Origin: Vibrio ponticus
Lineage (GTDB): Bacteria; Pseudomonadota; Gammaproteobacteria; Enterobacterales; Vibrionaceae
DNA: 64,000 nt
Direction: 5' to 3'
Assembly: GCF_009938225.1 (NCBI RefSeq)
Contig: NZ_AP019657.1
Coordinates: forward strand, 2,480,001-2,544,000
Position numbers and translations under genes: made by a program. The stretch's first letter is position 1. Each line of letters opens with the position of its first letter. Of the stretch, positions 28,168 through 37,101 are shown in pieces. The notes below the pieces were generated by a model, which had not been told where the DNA came from, made no database searches, and worked only from the letters and a program-made list of their open reading frames with translations.

Positions 28168-30642
28168 TTACAAAATTTTGATCAATTGATCGAGCAGTTT
28201 ACGCACAGCGCTCGTCAACTGAGGATGCTTTTCACTCAACTGAACTAAGCGCGGAGAATAGTCATAATAGAGATCAATCAGCCAATCTCCACCCGGAAGT
28301 TTACTCAGGACTTCATCTCTGAATTTTCTCAACTTATTTATCTTACTCGGTTGATTAGCATAAATTTTAGAAGCCACAAAACAACGCGAGTCACTCGAGG
28401 CTTGCGCTATCGGCGCCGAAATTTTCGGCTGAATAACGAACGTCTCTTTATCTTGTGCCTCAACTTGTAGATTCAGCTGTTTACCTGAACGACTCACAAC
28501 CTGCCAGGTGGTTGAACTTGCTGCCGCTATCTCAACATCGATATTATCGAACATATAGTAAGAGCCTTCGATGGTTAGAGAGATTAAGTAAGGTGACTGT
28601 CGTGGTGTTGCTGTAATTGCGATTTTTTGCTCGCCCATTTCAGAGACGCTTACAACATCAGCCTGATCAGTAGAGACTTTGATATTAGCCCCTTGAGTGC
28701 TGCGTAATACCCAATCCTGCGTTTCTACCACTCGATAAGTGAGCGTCGACAAATACGCATTATTGATTAACGTAAACGACCACTCTCCAACTTCACTGGT
28801 ATCAAGTTGAATTTGACTACCACTCAAACTTATTACCTTTCCATCAGGATCATCCACTAATTGATAGTTCGCTGAACTATCCAAATCAAGCAACATCTCG
28901 GCGGTCGTATTCAGAGGTATATCGGCAAAGGCTCTCACCATTGTTGGTGCAAATAGGTTGCCGGACTCTACTTCACCACTGTATGAGGAGAAAACGTCAA
29001 TCGGAGACTGCTCATCAAACTGGTACTGATAATTGGCGCGCACTCGATAGCGCACCGATTGATTCTCATCCAGCTCAATACTCAGTTGATTGTTTGGGGC
29101 AACAACGGTTGCAATAGTCGTGAATCGACCATTTTTAAATTCTTGTATTTCATAACTGTGCGCCCAGATACTGCCACGCCAATCTAGTAGTAACTGTTGA
29201 TCATGAGAAGATAACTTAACTTCGCTTGGGGCTATCAGTTCACTTTGATACGGATACGAAACGAGTAATTCACCATTGCTTCCATAACCCTGAAAGTAGC
29301 CATAAGGCAGTTCTGAATACTCAAATTCAACTCGTTCAGCGGTAGCTAGTGTAGTGGTGAGCGCCCACTCACTTTCATCTGCAAGCGCTGGTCTAAACGA
29401 CCAATTAGTCACTTGGTCTAACAATATTCCCGACAGAGTAATTTGGGTGACTGATGTATCTACGCTGACAATTGAGGTGGGGATGCTGCCCAACGTTATC
29501 GCGCCTATAGCATCTAAACGCCCCTGCGCATTAACTTTGCCAATCAGACTTCGTTCGGGTTTGACCGAATTCAACAATTTGGCATTTATTTGTGTTGCTG
29601 ATAAGTGGCTATCTTGCTGCCAAAGCATCGCAGCGACACTACTGACGATAGGTGCTGCCATTGAAGTACCAGAGAGAACTTGGGTTTGCTCATCTGGATA
29701 TAAACTCAAAATATCCGTCCCACTAGCCGCAATATCGACCAATGTGTAGCTGTAGTTACTGGATGGATTTAGTCGATTGCTAGAACTATCCCAGTTAGCA
29801 ACCGCTAACATACCATCAAGTTGAACTGAGTAGTTAGCTGGATAAACGCGGGCGTTCTCATTATTACTGCCACTATTCCCAGCAGCTGCGATTTGTACTA
29901 TTCCACGCTGATTGGCATCAAATAAGACATCACGAAGAGCGATAGATTCACTACTGGTCACCCAGGAATGATTGATGATATCTGCGCCGGCATCAATTGC
30001 CCATTGGATCGCTTCAATGCTGTCAGAGATCGTACCGTTACCATAGTCACCTAAAAAACGAATCGGGATCACGCTAGCACTAACACAAGCCCCTTCCACC
30101 TGACCTAAATCACTACTAAACTCGCTACTGATGATCCCCGTCACATGAGTACCATGACCATACCTATCATCCACTGACGGATTATGATCAATCACGCTTT
30201 TAGCTTGTTCAAAATAAGTATTCCCCCAGCCAGTGTGTTGTTCATCAACCCCGGAATCTATCACTGCGATCTTCACTTGGTCGCACTGCCTTTCAATTGC
30301 GCTTAACGCTGCAATGCCATCCTCCAGCAAGTGGTCATTCACACTGACACTGCTTGTCGTCGCAATATCGCCCGTTGAAATGGCTGGAGCGCGCTCTAAG
30401 TAACTCACTCTAGCACCGGTACGATTGACAAGCTCACTAGGCGAAGGTGACTCAACTAATACGTCTCCATTTAAAAAGCGATAGATGACTCGGCTCTCGA
30501 GCTGGGAGAGTTGATTGTGTGTGAGCAGATCATTGGCAGGGATGCGTACTAGCCAAGGTGCATCATTTGCCTGCGAGAGGGGAGCGAATGAAAACAACAT
30601 AGCAGCGACGAGAGGTAGGGTCTGGGTACCACGGAAAATCAC
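28168..30642 (-). CDS. Secreted S8 (subtilisin-like) serine protease with CFI-box-like C-terminus
   Basis: The 824-residue form starts at GTG 30642 with AAAAGGA eight bases upstream. This yields a signal peptide (FRGTQTLPLVAAMLFSFAPLSQA, cleavage before NDAPW). A longer frame to 30786 overlaps the upstream gene and lacks a signal peptide at its start. The catalytic set is complete: Asp129 (VIDSGVDEQH), His166 (GHGTHVTG), Asn256 (AAGNSGS) and Ser327 (SGTSMAAP). Residues ~110-375 form the peptidase, ~400-740 beta-rich domains. The last ~70 residues (CFVASKIY..., LRKFRDEVL, YYDYSPRL) resemble the CFI-box C-terminal domain, with the usual CFIATAAYG core altered. Third gene after two lipoprotein genes. 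Substrate unknown. Confidence 0.88.
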   Translation of the reverse strand: MIFRGTQTLPLVAAMLFSFAPLSQANDAPWLVRIPANDLLTHNQLSQLESRVIYRFLNGDVLVESPSPSELVNRTGARVSYLERAPAISTGDIATTSSVSVNDHLLEDGIAALSAIERQCDQVKIAVIDSGVDEQHTGWGNTYFEQAKSVIDHNPSVDDRYGHGTHVTGIISSEFSSDLGQVEGACVSASVIPIRFLGDYGNGTISDSIEAIQWAIDAGADIINHSWVTSSESIALRDVLFDANQRGIVQIAAAGNSGSNNENARVYPANYSVQLDGMLAVANWDSSSNRLNPSSNYSYTLVDIAASGTDILSLYPDEQTQVLSGTSMAAPIVSSVAAMLWQQDSHLSATQINAKLLNSVKPERSLIGKVNAQGRLDAIGAITLGSIPTSIVSVDTSVTQITLSGILLDQVTNWSFRPALADESEWALTTTLATAERVEFEYSELPYGYFQGYGSNGELLVSYPYQSELIAPSEVKLSSHDQQLLLDWRGSIWAHSYEIQEFKNGRFTTIATVVAPNNQLSIELDENQSVRYRVRANYQYQFDEQSPIDVFSSYSGEVESGNLFAPTMVRAFADIPLNTTAEMLLDLDSSANYQLVDDPDGKVISLSGSQIQLDTSEVGEWSFTLINNAYLSTLTYRVVETQDWVLRSTQGANIKVSTDQADVVSVSEMGEQKIAITATPRQSPYLISLTIEGSYYMFDNIDVEIAAASSTTWQVVSRSGKQLNLQVEAQDKETFVIQPKISAPIAQASSDSRCFVASKIYANQPSKINKLRKFRDEVLSKLPGGDWLIDLYYDYSPRLVQLSEKHPQLTSAVRKLLDQLIKIL

Positions 30643-30668
30643 AGAAAATCCTTTTACTGTATTTATAT

Positions 30669-30697
30669 AAAAAAAAGCCCCATTACTATGGGGCTCA
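30669..30697 (-). terminator. Terminator/attenuator between lipoprotein and protease genes
   Basis: Eight-bp stem AGCCCCAT / ATGGGGCT with a TACT loop. On the - strand it is followed by an eight-base T-run. It lies 11 bases past the lipoprotein stop and 27 bases before the protease GTG, so it should reduce but perhaps not abolish protease transcription from the upstream genes. Confidence 0.85.
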
Positions 30698-30707
30698 TTC
30701 ACTGCGA

Positions 30708-32705
30708 TTACTCTATACCAACCTCTGCGTTGGTTTCTAGGTTCATCGCCAATTGAGAGGCGGTTAATGTGACTGGTTGCACACACATAGTAACGTCTTC
30801 GCTATGTGTCCATGGCGTCACTGTTGGTGCTGCTGAAACATTACAATCGACGGTATATTCATACTCTTCCGTCTGTTCACTCCAGCCACCACTGAAGCTG
30901 CAATATTGACTATTCTCAACGTAAGCACCCGCTTCAAACAGCTCTAACACTCCATCGCCATTAAAGTCAGCGACAGTGGTAATTTCGTCTTCGACGATAG
31001 CCAAACGATCCAAGATTAACGCTTTCTCTTCATCACTATCGTATTGACCATTTATGATGCGTTCTCTTTCAAGTTCAATATCACTAAACACCCCACCTTC
31101 TGCGACTAGTTCGTTAAAGGAACCTGCAACCCAACGTTGATTTACCTCATCCCATAGATACTGATTACTAAAGCTTGTCGAACCATATTCAAAGGTATGA
31201 CAGTTATCTTCCGCTGGACGACTCACCAACCCAGCTTCAACTGCGATCTCATTTAAGCTAGCATCAAGATAAGGCGTAGGCGCAATCGGTTCTCCTCGGC
31301 TAGCTTCATAACCCCAACTGTAGCTACCTTGCACTTCAATTAGACTGCCCACGATAGTTGAGCCATCTTGTAACTCTAACCTCTGACCTTGTAAGTCATT
31401 AAAAACATTGTGCCAGTGGTCGCCACTTTCACTATAAAAAGAAATATAAGCGATCTCCATATCTTGGTACTCAGCCCAAGCATTACCATCCCAGTATCCC
31501 GGGTTATAGTAATGGTCTAAGTTGTACCAATTCCCTAATTCACTCTCTTCAACATCATACAAACCAAATCTAATGTGGCTAAAATGATTAGTCACTGCTT
31601 GTGTCGTTTCATCAAAAGTGGTTGTACCGACAAACAATGCTCCTAATGACAAGCCATATTGATCACCTTCGGCAGCATACTCTTGTAACAGGTAGCCAAG
31701 TTCGGTGTAAAGGCGGTTCCAACCGGTATAAGGCCAAGGGCCACCGTTCTCAAAGATGACGTCAGTATCCTCGATTCGCGGCAAAAGATTAAACTCATCA
31801 TTTCCGTCAACTATGCGGAAGATTGGCTGATACAAGCTTGATAATTGAAATGCTTCTAAGTCACTTGGTGACCAAGTTGCATATTCAGCTTGTTCAGGTG
31901 TAATCCCCAACACTGCGCGCACCTCGTAATCACTGATCTCTAGTTGATTGGTATTTTTATTTGAAGACTCTGCAAGTGGCGCAGGATAAGTCAAAGCTGT
32001 AGGCAAATGAATACCTTTGATCGCCCCAGTAATACCAAGAGCTTCCGCAGCTGTTTGCACACCATCTTGAGTCCAATCCCAGTCAACTTGCGAAGCGGTA
32101 TTCAATAATTGCAAGTTTAGTGGCGTTGTCGCTGTCCAGGTTGCTTCAACACCACGCAACTTCAAACTGTGGGAACCTTCACCTAAAGTGACATAGCTAA
32201 CACTGGTTTCCTGCAGGTTACTCTCAGCATCGTAAAATGCTGCCTCTACTCGATACTTACCAGGATTGAGTTCAACACCTGTGGTTGGCGCAGCCGCATT
32301 TAAGTAAGCAGTTGTCGCGATAATACCTCGCGTTCCTACGCTCTGCAGCTCACTACAAGTCAGCTCTTGATCGCCGACATAATGCAGGTAATTATCATCT
32401 ATCTCTGGCTCATAGTTGTACTCAAGACACGCTTCTAAGCCATCAACAGCTTGTTCCGCTTCATCGACACTACCAATATATTCGGTGTTGTAGAAACTCA
32501 CTTGAATCTCTTGTGAATCACCAATCCAAGCCGCATCAACTTCGCTCTGAGGAAACTTAGCTCCCAGCGTCACTTTCGCTGGGGCTACGGCGTTGACTGA
32601 TTCACTGCCTGTCGAGGCTTGATCTGACTCAGAATTACACCCTGCCAATAAACTTGCGGCTACCAAGCAAGCGCTTAATTTACTTAATCTAAACTCTCTA
32701 TACAT
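30708..32705 (-). CDS. Large exported lipoprotein, function unknown
   Basis: This 665-residue protein has a lipoprotein signal (LVAASLLAGC, Cys23, followed by Asn, so probably outer-membrane sorting). I do not recognise a named family. It is acidic and rich in Tyr, Trp and Glu, with scattered Cys after the lipobox. An EF-hand-like calcium loop is at residues 580-593 (DFNGDGVLELFEAG). The segment ISFYSESGDHWHNVFNDLQGQ and the surrounding region look like a folded extracellular beta domain. It sits 20 bases after a 1076-residue lipoprotein gene and before a secreted subtilase gene; AAAGGAATT precedes its ATG. Confidence 0.8.
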   Translation of the reverse strand: MYREFRLSKLSACLVAASLLAGCNSESDQASTGSESVNAVAPAKVTLGAKFPQSEVDAAWIGDSQEIQVSFYNTEYIGSVDEAEQAVDGLEACLEYNYEPEIDDNYLHYVGDQELTCSELQSVGTRGIIATTAYLNAAAPTTGVELNPGKYRVEAAFYDAESNLQETSVSYVTLGEGSHSLKLRGVEATWTATTPLNLQLLNTASQVDWDWTQDGVQTAAEALGITGAIKGIHLPTALTYPAPLAESSNKNTNQLEISDYEVRAVLGITPEQAEYATWSPSDLEAFQLSSLYQPIFRIVDGNDEFNLLPRIEDTDVIFENGGPWPYTGWNRLYTELGYLLQEYAAEGDQYGLSLGALFVGTTTFDETTQAVTNHFSHIRFGLYDVEESELGNWYNLDHYYNPGYWDGNAWAEYQDMEIAYISFYSESGDHWHNVFNDLQGQRLELQDGSTIVGSLIEVQGSYSWGYEASRGEPIAPTPYLDASLNEIAVEAGLVSRPAEDNCHTFEYGSTSFSNQYLWDEVNQRWVAGSFNELVAEGGVFSDIELERERIINGQYDSDEEKALILDRLAIVEDEITTVADFNGDGVLELFEAGAYVENSQYCSFSGGWSEQTEEYEYTVDCNVSAAPTVTPWTHSEDVTMCVQPVTLTASQLAMNLETNAEVGIE

Positions 32706-32725
32706 TTTTCAATTCCTTTCGAAAA

Positions 32726-35700
32726 TTACTCGATCACGATTCCCACGTTGCCATCGAACTCCGTGATGGCAAATTCAACAGTTTGCTCATCCGACTGACC
32801 ACTGCTGTCGGTAACAATAACGGTCGCTTGGTATTGCCCCAATGCAATCGTATTGGCTGGGATTTCTAACGTTTCTGTGTTTGAGGTATAAGGAAGATTT
32901 GGAGAGAAGCTCCATTCAAATGAAAGCTCTTGGTCAAAATCATCACTTGTTACCGCAGTAAAAGAGATCGCGGCACTATTTAACCCTTGACCATTTTGAG
33001 CTTGAGTTGCTGGCGTGACTGTAAATTCACGCAGTTGAGGAGGAAGATCCTCTACCACAACAATTTGATAGTCCACAGAGGTTGATTGCTGCTTCTCATC
33101 AGTAACCGAAACCATCGCTTGGTAAATACCAGGAGTAAGCTCCTGCGCGGCAAGCCTAATACTATGATTACTTTCGGTAGTGAAGTTAATCGCCGGTTCC
33201 ATACTCCATTGAACGACAAGATCGTCTCTATCGGTGTAATCATCACTAGCCTGAACTGTCAAAACAAGATCTTGATTTGCACCTGACTCTGTTGCATGCA
33301 ACTCTTGCGTAGAAGCTGTGATTACAGCACTTGGTGGAAGATCTTCACTGATTTCAAATGTTGTAGAAACCGTTGTTGCTTGGCCTCCTGTGCCCCCAAT
33401 ATTTTCATCGGTAATAACTGCACTTAAAGTAAATTCACCAACCGGAAGAGTGCCTTCGCCAATCGTAAACGCTAAGTTTTGTGCGTTTTCTGCCAGCGAT
33501 AGCGTACTGGTGTAATCCGTTTCACTTGCATCTTGAAGTCGCCAAGAAACGATTAACTCTTCAGAAGATGTATAGTCATCCTCAATGGATAATAAGACAC
33601 GAATCGCCTCTTCGTTGCGATCATCAACCTCACCAACTAATGATTTATTCAAACTAAGTTGAGCTTGCGGTGCAGAATCCGCCAATACAAGTACTTGTAA
33701 CGATTCAGAGTCACTTGCCGCTTCATCATCTGTCACGGTAACAGTTATCGTTGCTGGTTGAGTCAATACGCTCGTGGTTAACTCATCCATTGCACAATTC
33801 GCCGTCGCACACTGTAAACCATCCCAACTATACGTAAGAGGATCACCATTACGGTCAATTGCTATGACTTCTAGTTGCGCATTCTGACTTTCGATCAATT
33901 CAAGTGTCTGACCAAGTTCAAAGAATTCGCCTTCTAAGTTAAAGCCAAGAATTCGCGGCGGTTGGTTATCTTCCGGAATTACCTCAAAATGAATGTTTTT
34001 TTGAGTCTGATTACCGCTTTCATCTTCAGCTAACACGGCAAATGAGTAATCGCCAGCAGCCGTAAAACTAAGTGTGGCTCGACGATTACCGCTCTCTTGC
34101 ACAGCACATGTTTGCTCCGGTGTACAAGAGGTCGTAATTTCGACATCTTCACCCTCAGGGTCTTGGACGAACCACACCACACCTTCGGTACTATCTAATT
34201 TAATTGGTGCGCGTGAATTTCGCGATAATGTCACTACTGGCGCCTGATTCTCGCGTGTAATATCTAGCGTTAGAGGTGTATTCGGATCTGTGGCTATACC
34301 TGATTCATCGACATCGAAAGCAGTGACAACAATCTCTTCGTCACAAGGAATACTGCTCTGATATTGTCCATTTTGATCGGTATAGGTATAGCTTCTGTTT
34401 GAAGCGTGGTTAACACGAACGGAACGCCATGCGACTGGTGTTTCACCATCCCCTTCATAGACAGTACCAACAACTTCGCACTGGTTTGGCTCAAATAGCG
34501 AGTAATCAATCTCAGCACATTGTGACTCATTTAACTGAGCTGGTAGGGGGATTTCTTCACTTTGATATGTCTTAGAGTTAAACGCTGACACACTCCAACG
34601 AGATCCATCAAGTAGCTCTGCTTTGGACATTGTCGCTGTCGCCAAAGAAGTTGAGTAATTAACCACTCCATTATTAATGTACGCCCAATCATAACCACCA
34701 TCTGGCATACGAATGTTCAAGTAACCATCAAAGCCACTCTTCTCTCCATATTGGATGTTACCTGTAAAACAAACGTCAAATAATTCAACTTCATTAAGCA
34801 CAGGCCAATCTAAGTTAATCCATTGAACCCATTCATTTGCTTCGGTAATTTCAACTTTTACGAATAGAGACCCTGTATAACCTGAAAGAGCTAAACTGCC
34901 ATCTTGATTAATGTAGCCAGAATCTACCGCAGTATCACCAGAACTATCGGTAACCAATAACCCATTGCCGACGTATTCCCAACCGCTGCTCGAACGATAA
35001 ACATAAATTGGGATCTGAATCCCATCGACCGTCAAGTCAAAATCGCGTTCGAGAGTATTGTAAGAGCCATAAGGTACTCTGAAAGTGAATGAAGTTGACT
35101 CACCCGAAGCAGACTGTGTTTCGGATAAGGGAAGTGGTGAGCCAGTTTGATCGGTAAGATTAATTTGACTAAACGTTGATGAAATTAAGCGATATTCATC
35201 TTCTTGGACTGTATCTCGGTTGTAGTTAACGCCTTGACCTTGAGATTCTGTTTCTCCATAGCCACGAAACTCACCTGGGAAATTTTGAATATCTTGCGGG
35301 TTGCTCGAGTCGAAATGAGCTAATTCAGCATTAACCACCTCCACAGAATCCGATATACCAGATACTGGGATATTAACCGCGAGCGTCTCTTCCTCATCCG
35401 CAGCAGCAACGACATCACCAGCAGCAACTCGTTCTTTACCCGAACTTGAGCGCAATAGGGTAAGCTTTAATACTCTCTCACCAGAAGCCCCAATAGCAAT
35501 ATCATTCAGCTGTTCTCTTGTAACGCTAATTGAGTTTGCAACTTGAGTGAGCGAAATATTCGACGTTACAGAAACCTGACCATCCTGCAGCGTTATACGC
35601 TTTTCGGCATTAACAAATCTCTCTTTATTTACACTGATATGGACTTGATGTGCATCCGCGACATTTTCTGTTGGGATAGGTGATTGGTAAAATCCACTGT

Positions 35701-35956
35701 CATCTGTAATAACAATTGACTTAATTAACTCTTGCCCTTGAGAGTCTGTAATCACTATTTGAACTTCAACATTTGACAGACTGTTAGCACTGTCATCTGT
35801 AATTTGACCCGCGACAGTTTGTAATGCAGCCGATGCAGCTGACACCTGCTCTTGCGGAGCTTGATTTTCCTTACTACTACCGCCATCACCTCCTCCACAA
35901 GCAGTCAAACCACTTGCAAGTAAAGCGTAAAATAACGGTGATAATTTATGATTCAT
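32726..35956 (-). CDS. Large lipoprotein with carboxypeptidase-regulatory-like and tandem Ig/cadherin-like domains
   Basis: A 1076-residue surface lipoprotein: lipobox ASGLTAC (Cys20) followed by a Gly/Ser-rich linker. Two carboxypeptidase regulatory-like segments are seen (about 45-135, VAGQITDDSANSLSNVEVQ; about 490-555, VGTVYEGDGETPVAW...YTDQNGQYQSSIPC). From about 565 on there are at least four Ig/PKD/cadherin-like repeats (PPRILGF..., APQAQLSL..., LPPSAVI..., LPPQLREF...). The last three share the pattern DDY/F...W...GxY/F...VxVTDE/S. It looks like an adhesin-like or scaffold protein. It is first gene of the locus; AGGAAGATAGGAT precedes the ATG. Target unknown. Confidence 0.82.
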   Translation of the reverse strand: MNHKLSPLFYALLASGLTACGGGDGGSSKENQAPQEQVSAASAALQTVAGQITDDSANSLSNVEVQIVITDSQGQELIKSIVITDDSGFYQSPIPTENVADAHQVHISVNKERFVNAEKRITLQDGQVSVTSNISLTQVANSISVTREQLNDIAIGASGERVLKLTLLRSSSGKERVAAGDVVAAADEEETLAVNIPVSGISDSVEVVNAELAHFDSSNPQDIQNFPGEFRGYGETESQGQGVNYNRDTVQEDEYRLISSTFSQINLTDQTGSPLPLSETQSASGESTSFTFRVPYGSYNTLERDFDLTVDGIQIPIYVYRSSSGWEYVGNGLLVTDSSGDTAVDSGYINQDGSLALSGYTGSLFVKVEITEANEWVQWINLDWPVLNEVELFDVCFTGNIQYGEKSGFDGYLNIRMPDGGYDWAYINNGVVNYSTSLATATMSKAELLDGSRWSVSAFNSKTYQSEEIPLPAQLNESQCAEIDYSLFEPNQCEVVGTVYEGDGETPVAWRSVRVNHASNRSYTYTDQNGQYQSSIPCDEEIVVTAFDVDESGIATDPNTPLTLDITRENQAPVVTLSRNSRAPIKLDSTEGVVWFVQDPEGEDVEITTSCTPEQTCAVQESGNRRATLSFTAAGDYSFAVLAEDESGNQTQKNIHFEVIPEDNQPPRILGFNLEGEFFELGQTLELIESQNAQLEVIAIDRNGDPLTYSWDGLQCATANCAMDELTTSVLTQPATITVTVTDDEAASDSESLQVLVLADSAPQAQLSLNKSLVGEVDDRNEEAIRVLLSIEDDYTSSEELIVSWRLQDASETDYTSTLSLAENAQNLAFTIGEGTLPVGEFTLSAVITDENIGGTGGQATTVSTTFEISEDLPPSAVITASTQELHATESGANQDLVLTVQASDDYTDRDDLVVQWSMEPAINFTTESNHSIRLAAQELTPGIYQAMVSVTDEKQQSTSVDYQIVVVEDLPPQLREFTVTPATQAQNGQGLNSAAISFTAVTSDDFDQELSFEWSFSPNLPYTSNTETLEIPANTIALGQYQATVIVTDSSGQSDEQTVEFAITEFDGNVGIVIE

Positions 35957-36300
35957 ATCCTATCTTCCTGACATTTTGTATTGCCAGTACATTTTACAAA
36001 TCAATAAATATATAATTATTTAATATTCAATAAATATGAAGAGTGACGATTTAATTTTTAAGTAATACCGATTACATTCAACTTATCTATTATGATTAAA
36101 TTGTCACTTTCTTTTTATTTAGATATGACTCTCAATTATTTCCCCAAGCTAACAAATTACCATTAAATCAATAATGATAAAAAACAATCAATTCGTATAA
36201 ATAAAATAAACTTAAGAACTAGGTTTATAATCTTTGTTTGGCTTCTTTCCTACTCATTAACCCGCTACAATGCCACCTCACTGAACATGAGATAACTACG
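35957..36300. other. AT-rich intergenic region between lipoprotein gene and unknown + strand gene
   Basis: No gene is visible. The stretch is very AT-rich (for example 36001-36060 and 36150-36235) and must hold promoters for both divergent genes. No convincing -35/-10 pair or operator was found. An in-frame extension of the + strand gene back to 36238 is possible but unsupported. Confidence 0.5.
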
Positions 36301-36744
36301 ATGCAGCAAGACTACAGCTTTAACTACTTATCGAACACGCCACGCGAAGAGTTGGAAGAACTCAGCCTGCGTTTGATTCACCGTCTCGTACCAGAAGAGT
36401 ACATGAGTGAACTGTTTACATTTGATGGCGAAGAAACTGAATCAGAAGATAAGCTGCAAGAGGCGCAGTTGGACGCCATGCTGCGTCTAAACGCGATTGC
36501 ATTAAGTCAGCTGCCTGCGCTATTCGAAGAGTCAGAAAATGCCGCACAAAATATTTTGCGTATGCAGCGTTTGGTGCTGTGGCATTTTTATGCGGTCTCA
36601 TTTCGTCTTGAGCGTGCGATCCCACTGGAAGTACACTGTAATCATGTCGAAACGCTACTAAAGCAAAGCCCAGAAAATACGCTAGAGTGGGTAACCACAT
36701 TGACAGATTTACTGCGCCAATACGCGCAGATTGCTCAAGCTTAA
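36301..36744 (+). CDS. Conserved hypothetical cytoplasmic protein (147 aa)
   Basis: Starts MQQDYSFNYLSNTPREELEELSLR, with GAGATAACTACG before the ATG. It is acidic and predicted mostly helical (DAMLRLNAIALSQLPALFEESEN, LEWVTTLTDLLRQYAQIAQA). It has no signal peptide, membrane segment or recognised motif. Codon use and a clean terminator (36756-36777) support a real gene. I do not recognise the family. It is not clearly linked to the neighbouring lipoprotein or TRAP genes. Confidence 0.75.
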   Translation: MQQDYSFNYLSNTPREELEELSLRLIHRLVPEEYMSELFTFDGEETESEDKLQEAQLDAMLRLNAIALSQLPALFEESENAAQNILRMQRLVLWHFYAVSFRLERAIPLEVHCNHVETLLKQSPENTLEWVTTLTDLLRQYAQIAQA

Positions 36745-36755
36745 GCACCTCTTGT

Positions 36756-36777
36756 AAACCCGCCGCAATGCGGGTTT
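36756..36777 (+). terminator. Terminator of the 147-aa gene
   Basis: Stem AAACCCGC / GCGGGTTT with a six-base loop, 11 bases past the stop. The T-run is short (TTTACT). Confidence 0.75.
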
Positions 36778-36926
36778 ACTATTTCTGTTGCCTGACTTCA
36801 ATGTCCCTTGATTTACCTATCAAACCCTAAAGCCGATGTTGCAAGCATGACTGGCATTCTCACCCCTGCCGTGATCAATATTAGAGAAATAAAAAAGCGA
36901 TGATGAACTAGCCAGGTCTGAATTTG

Positions 36927-36942
36927 CGTGACGAACATCACA
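36927..36942. promoter_or_regulatory. CRP site upstream of the TRAP binding-protein gene
   Basis: CGTGACGAACATCACA matches the CRP consensus TGTGA-N6-TCACA in 9 of 10 key positions and is centred about 167 bases before the start codon. The gap 36745-37101 otherwise shows only the upstream terminator and no gene. Confidence 0.65.
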
Positions 36943-37101
36943 GCTAACTCTAGCTTCCACGATCACCTTCTGATAAGAGAAACAATAACCGAAGCTTATG
37001 CTATTTCGCGGACAATAAATGACCACACAGCACCTTGACCTCACTGTAAAAGAGCTATAACTCTAGCCGAGTTAAAGTAGTCAAAACAGGAAGTCATAAT
37101 A

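Noticed and set aside
30643..30786. Longer subtilase frame from 30786
   Set aside because: It would overlap the lipoprotein gene and cross a terminator. The GTG at 30642 has a good ribosome site and yields a clean signal peptide.
33052..35824. Small frames on both strands inside the 1076-aa lipoprotein gene
   Set aside because: All lie within a strongly supported gene and have no start signals or family features.
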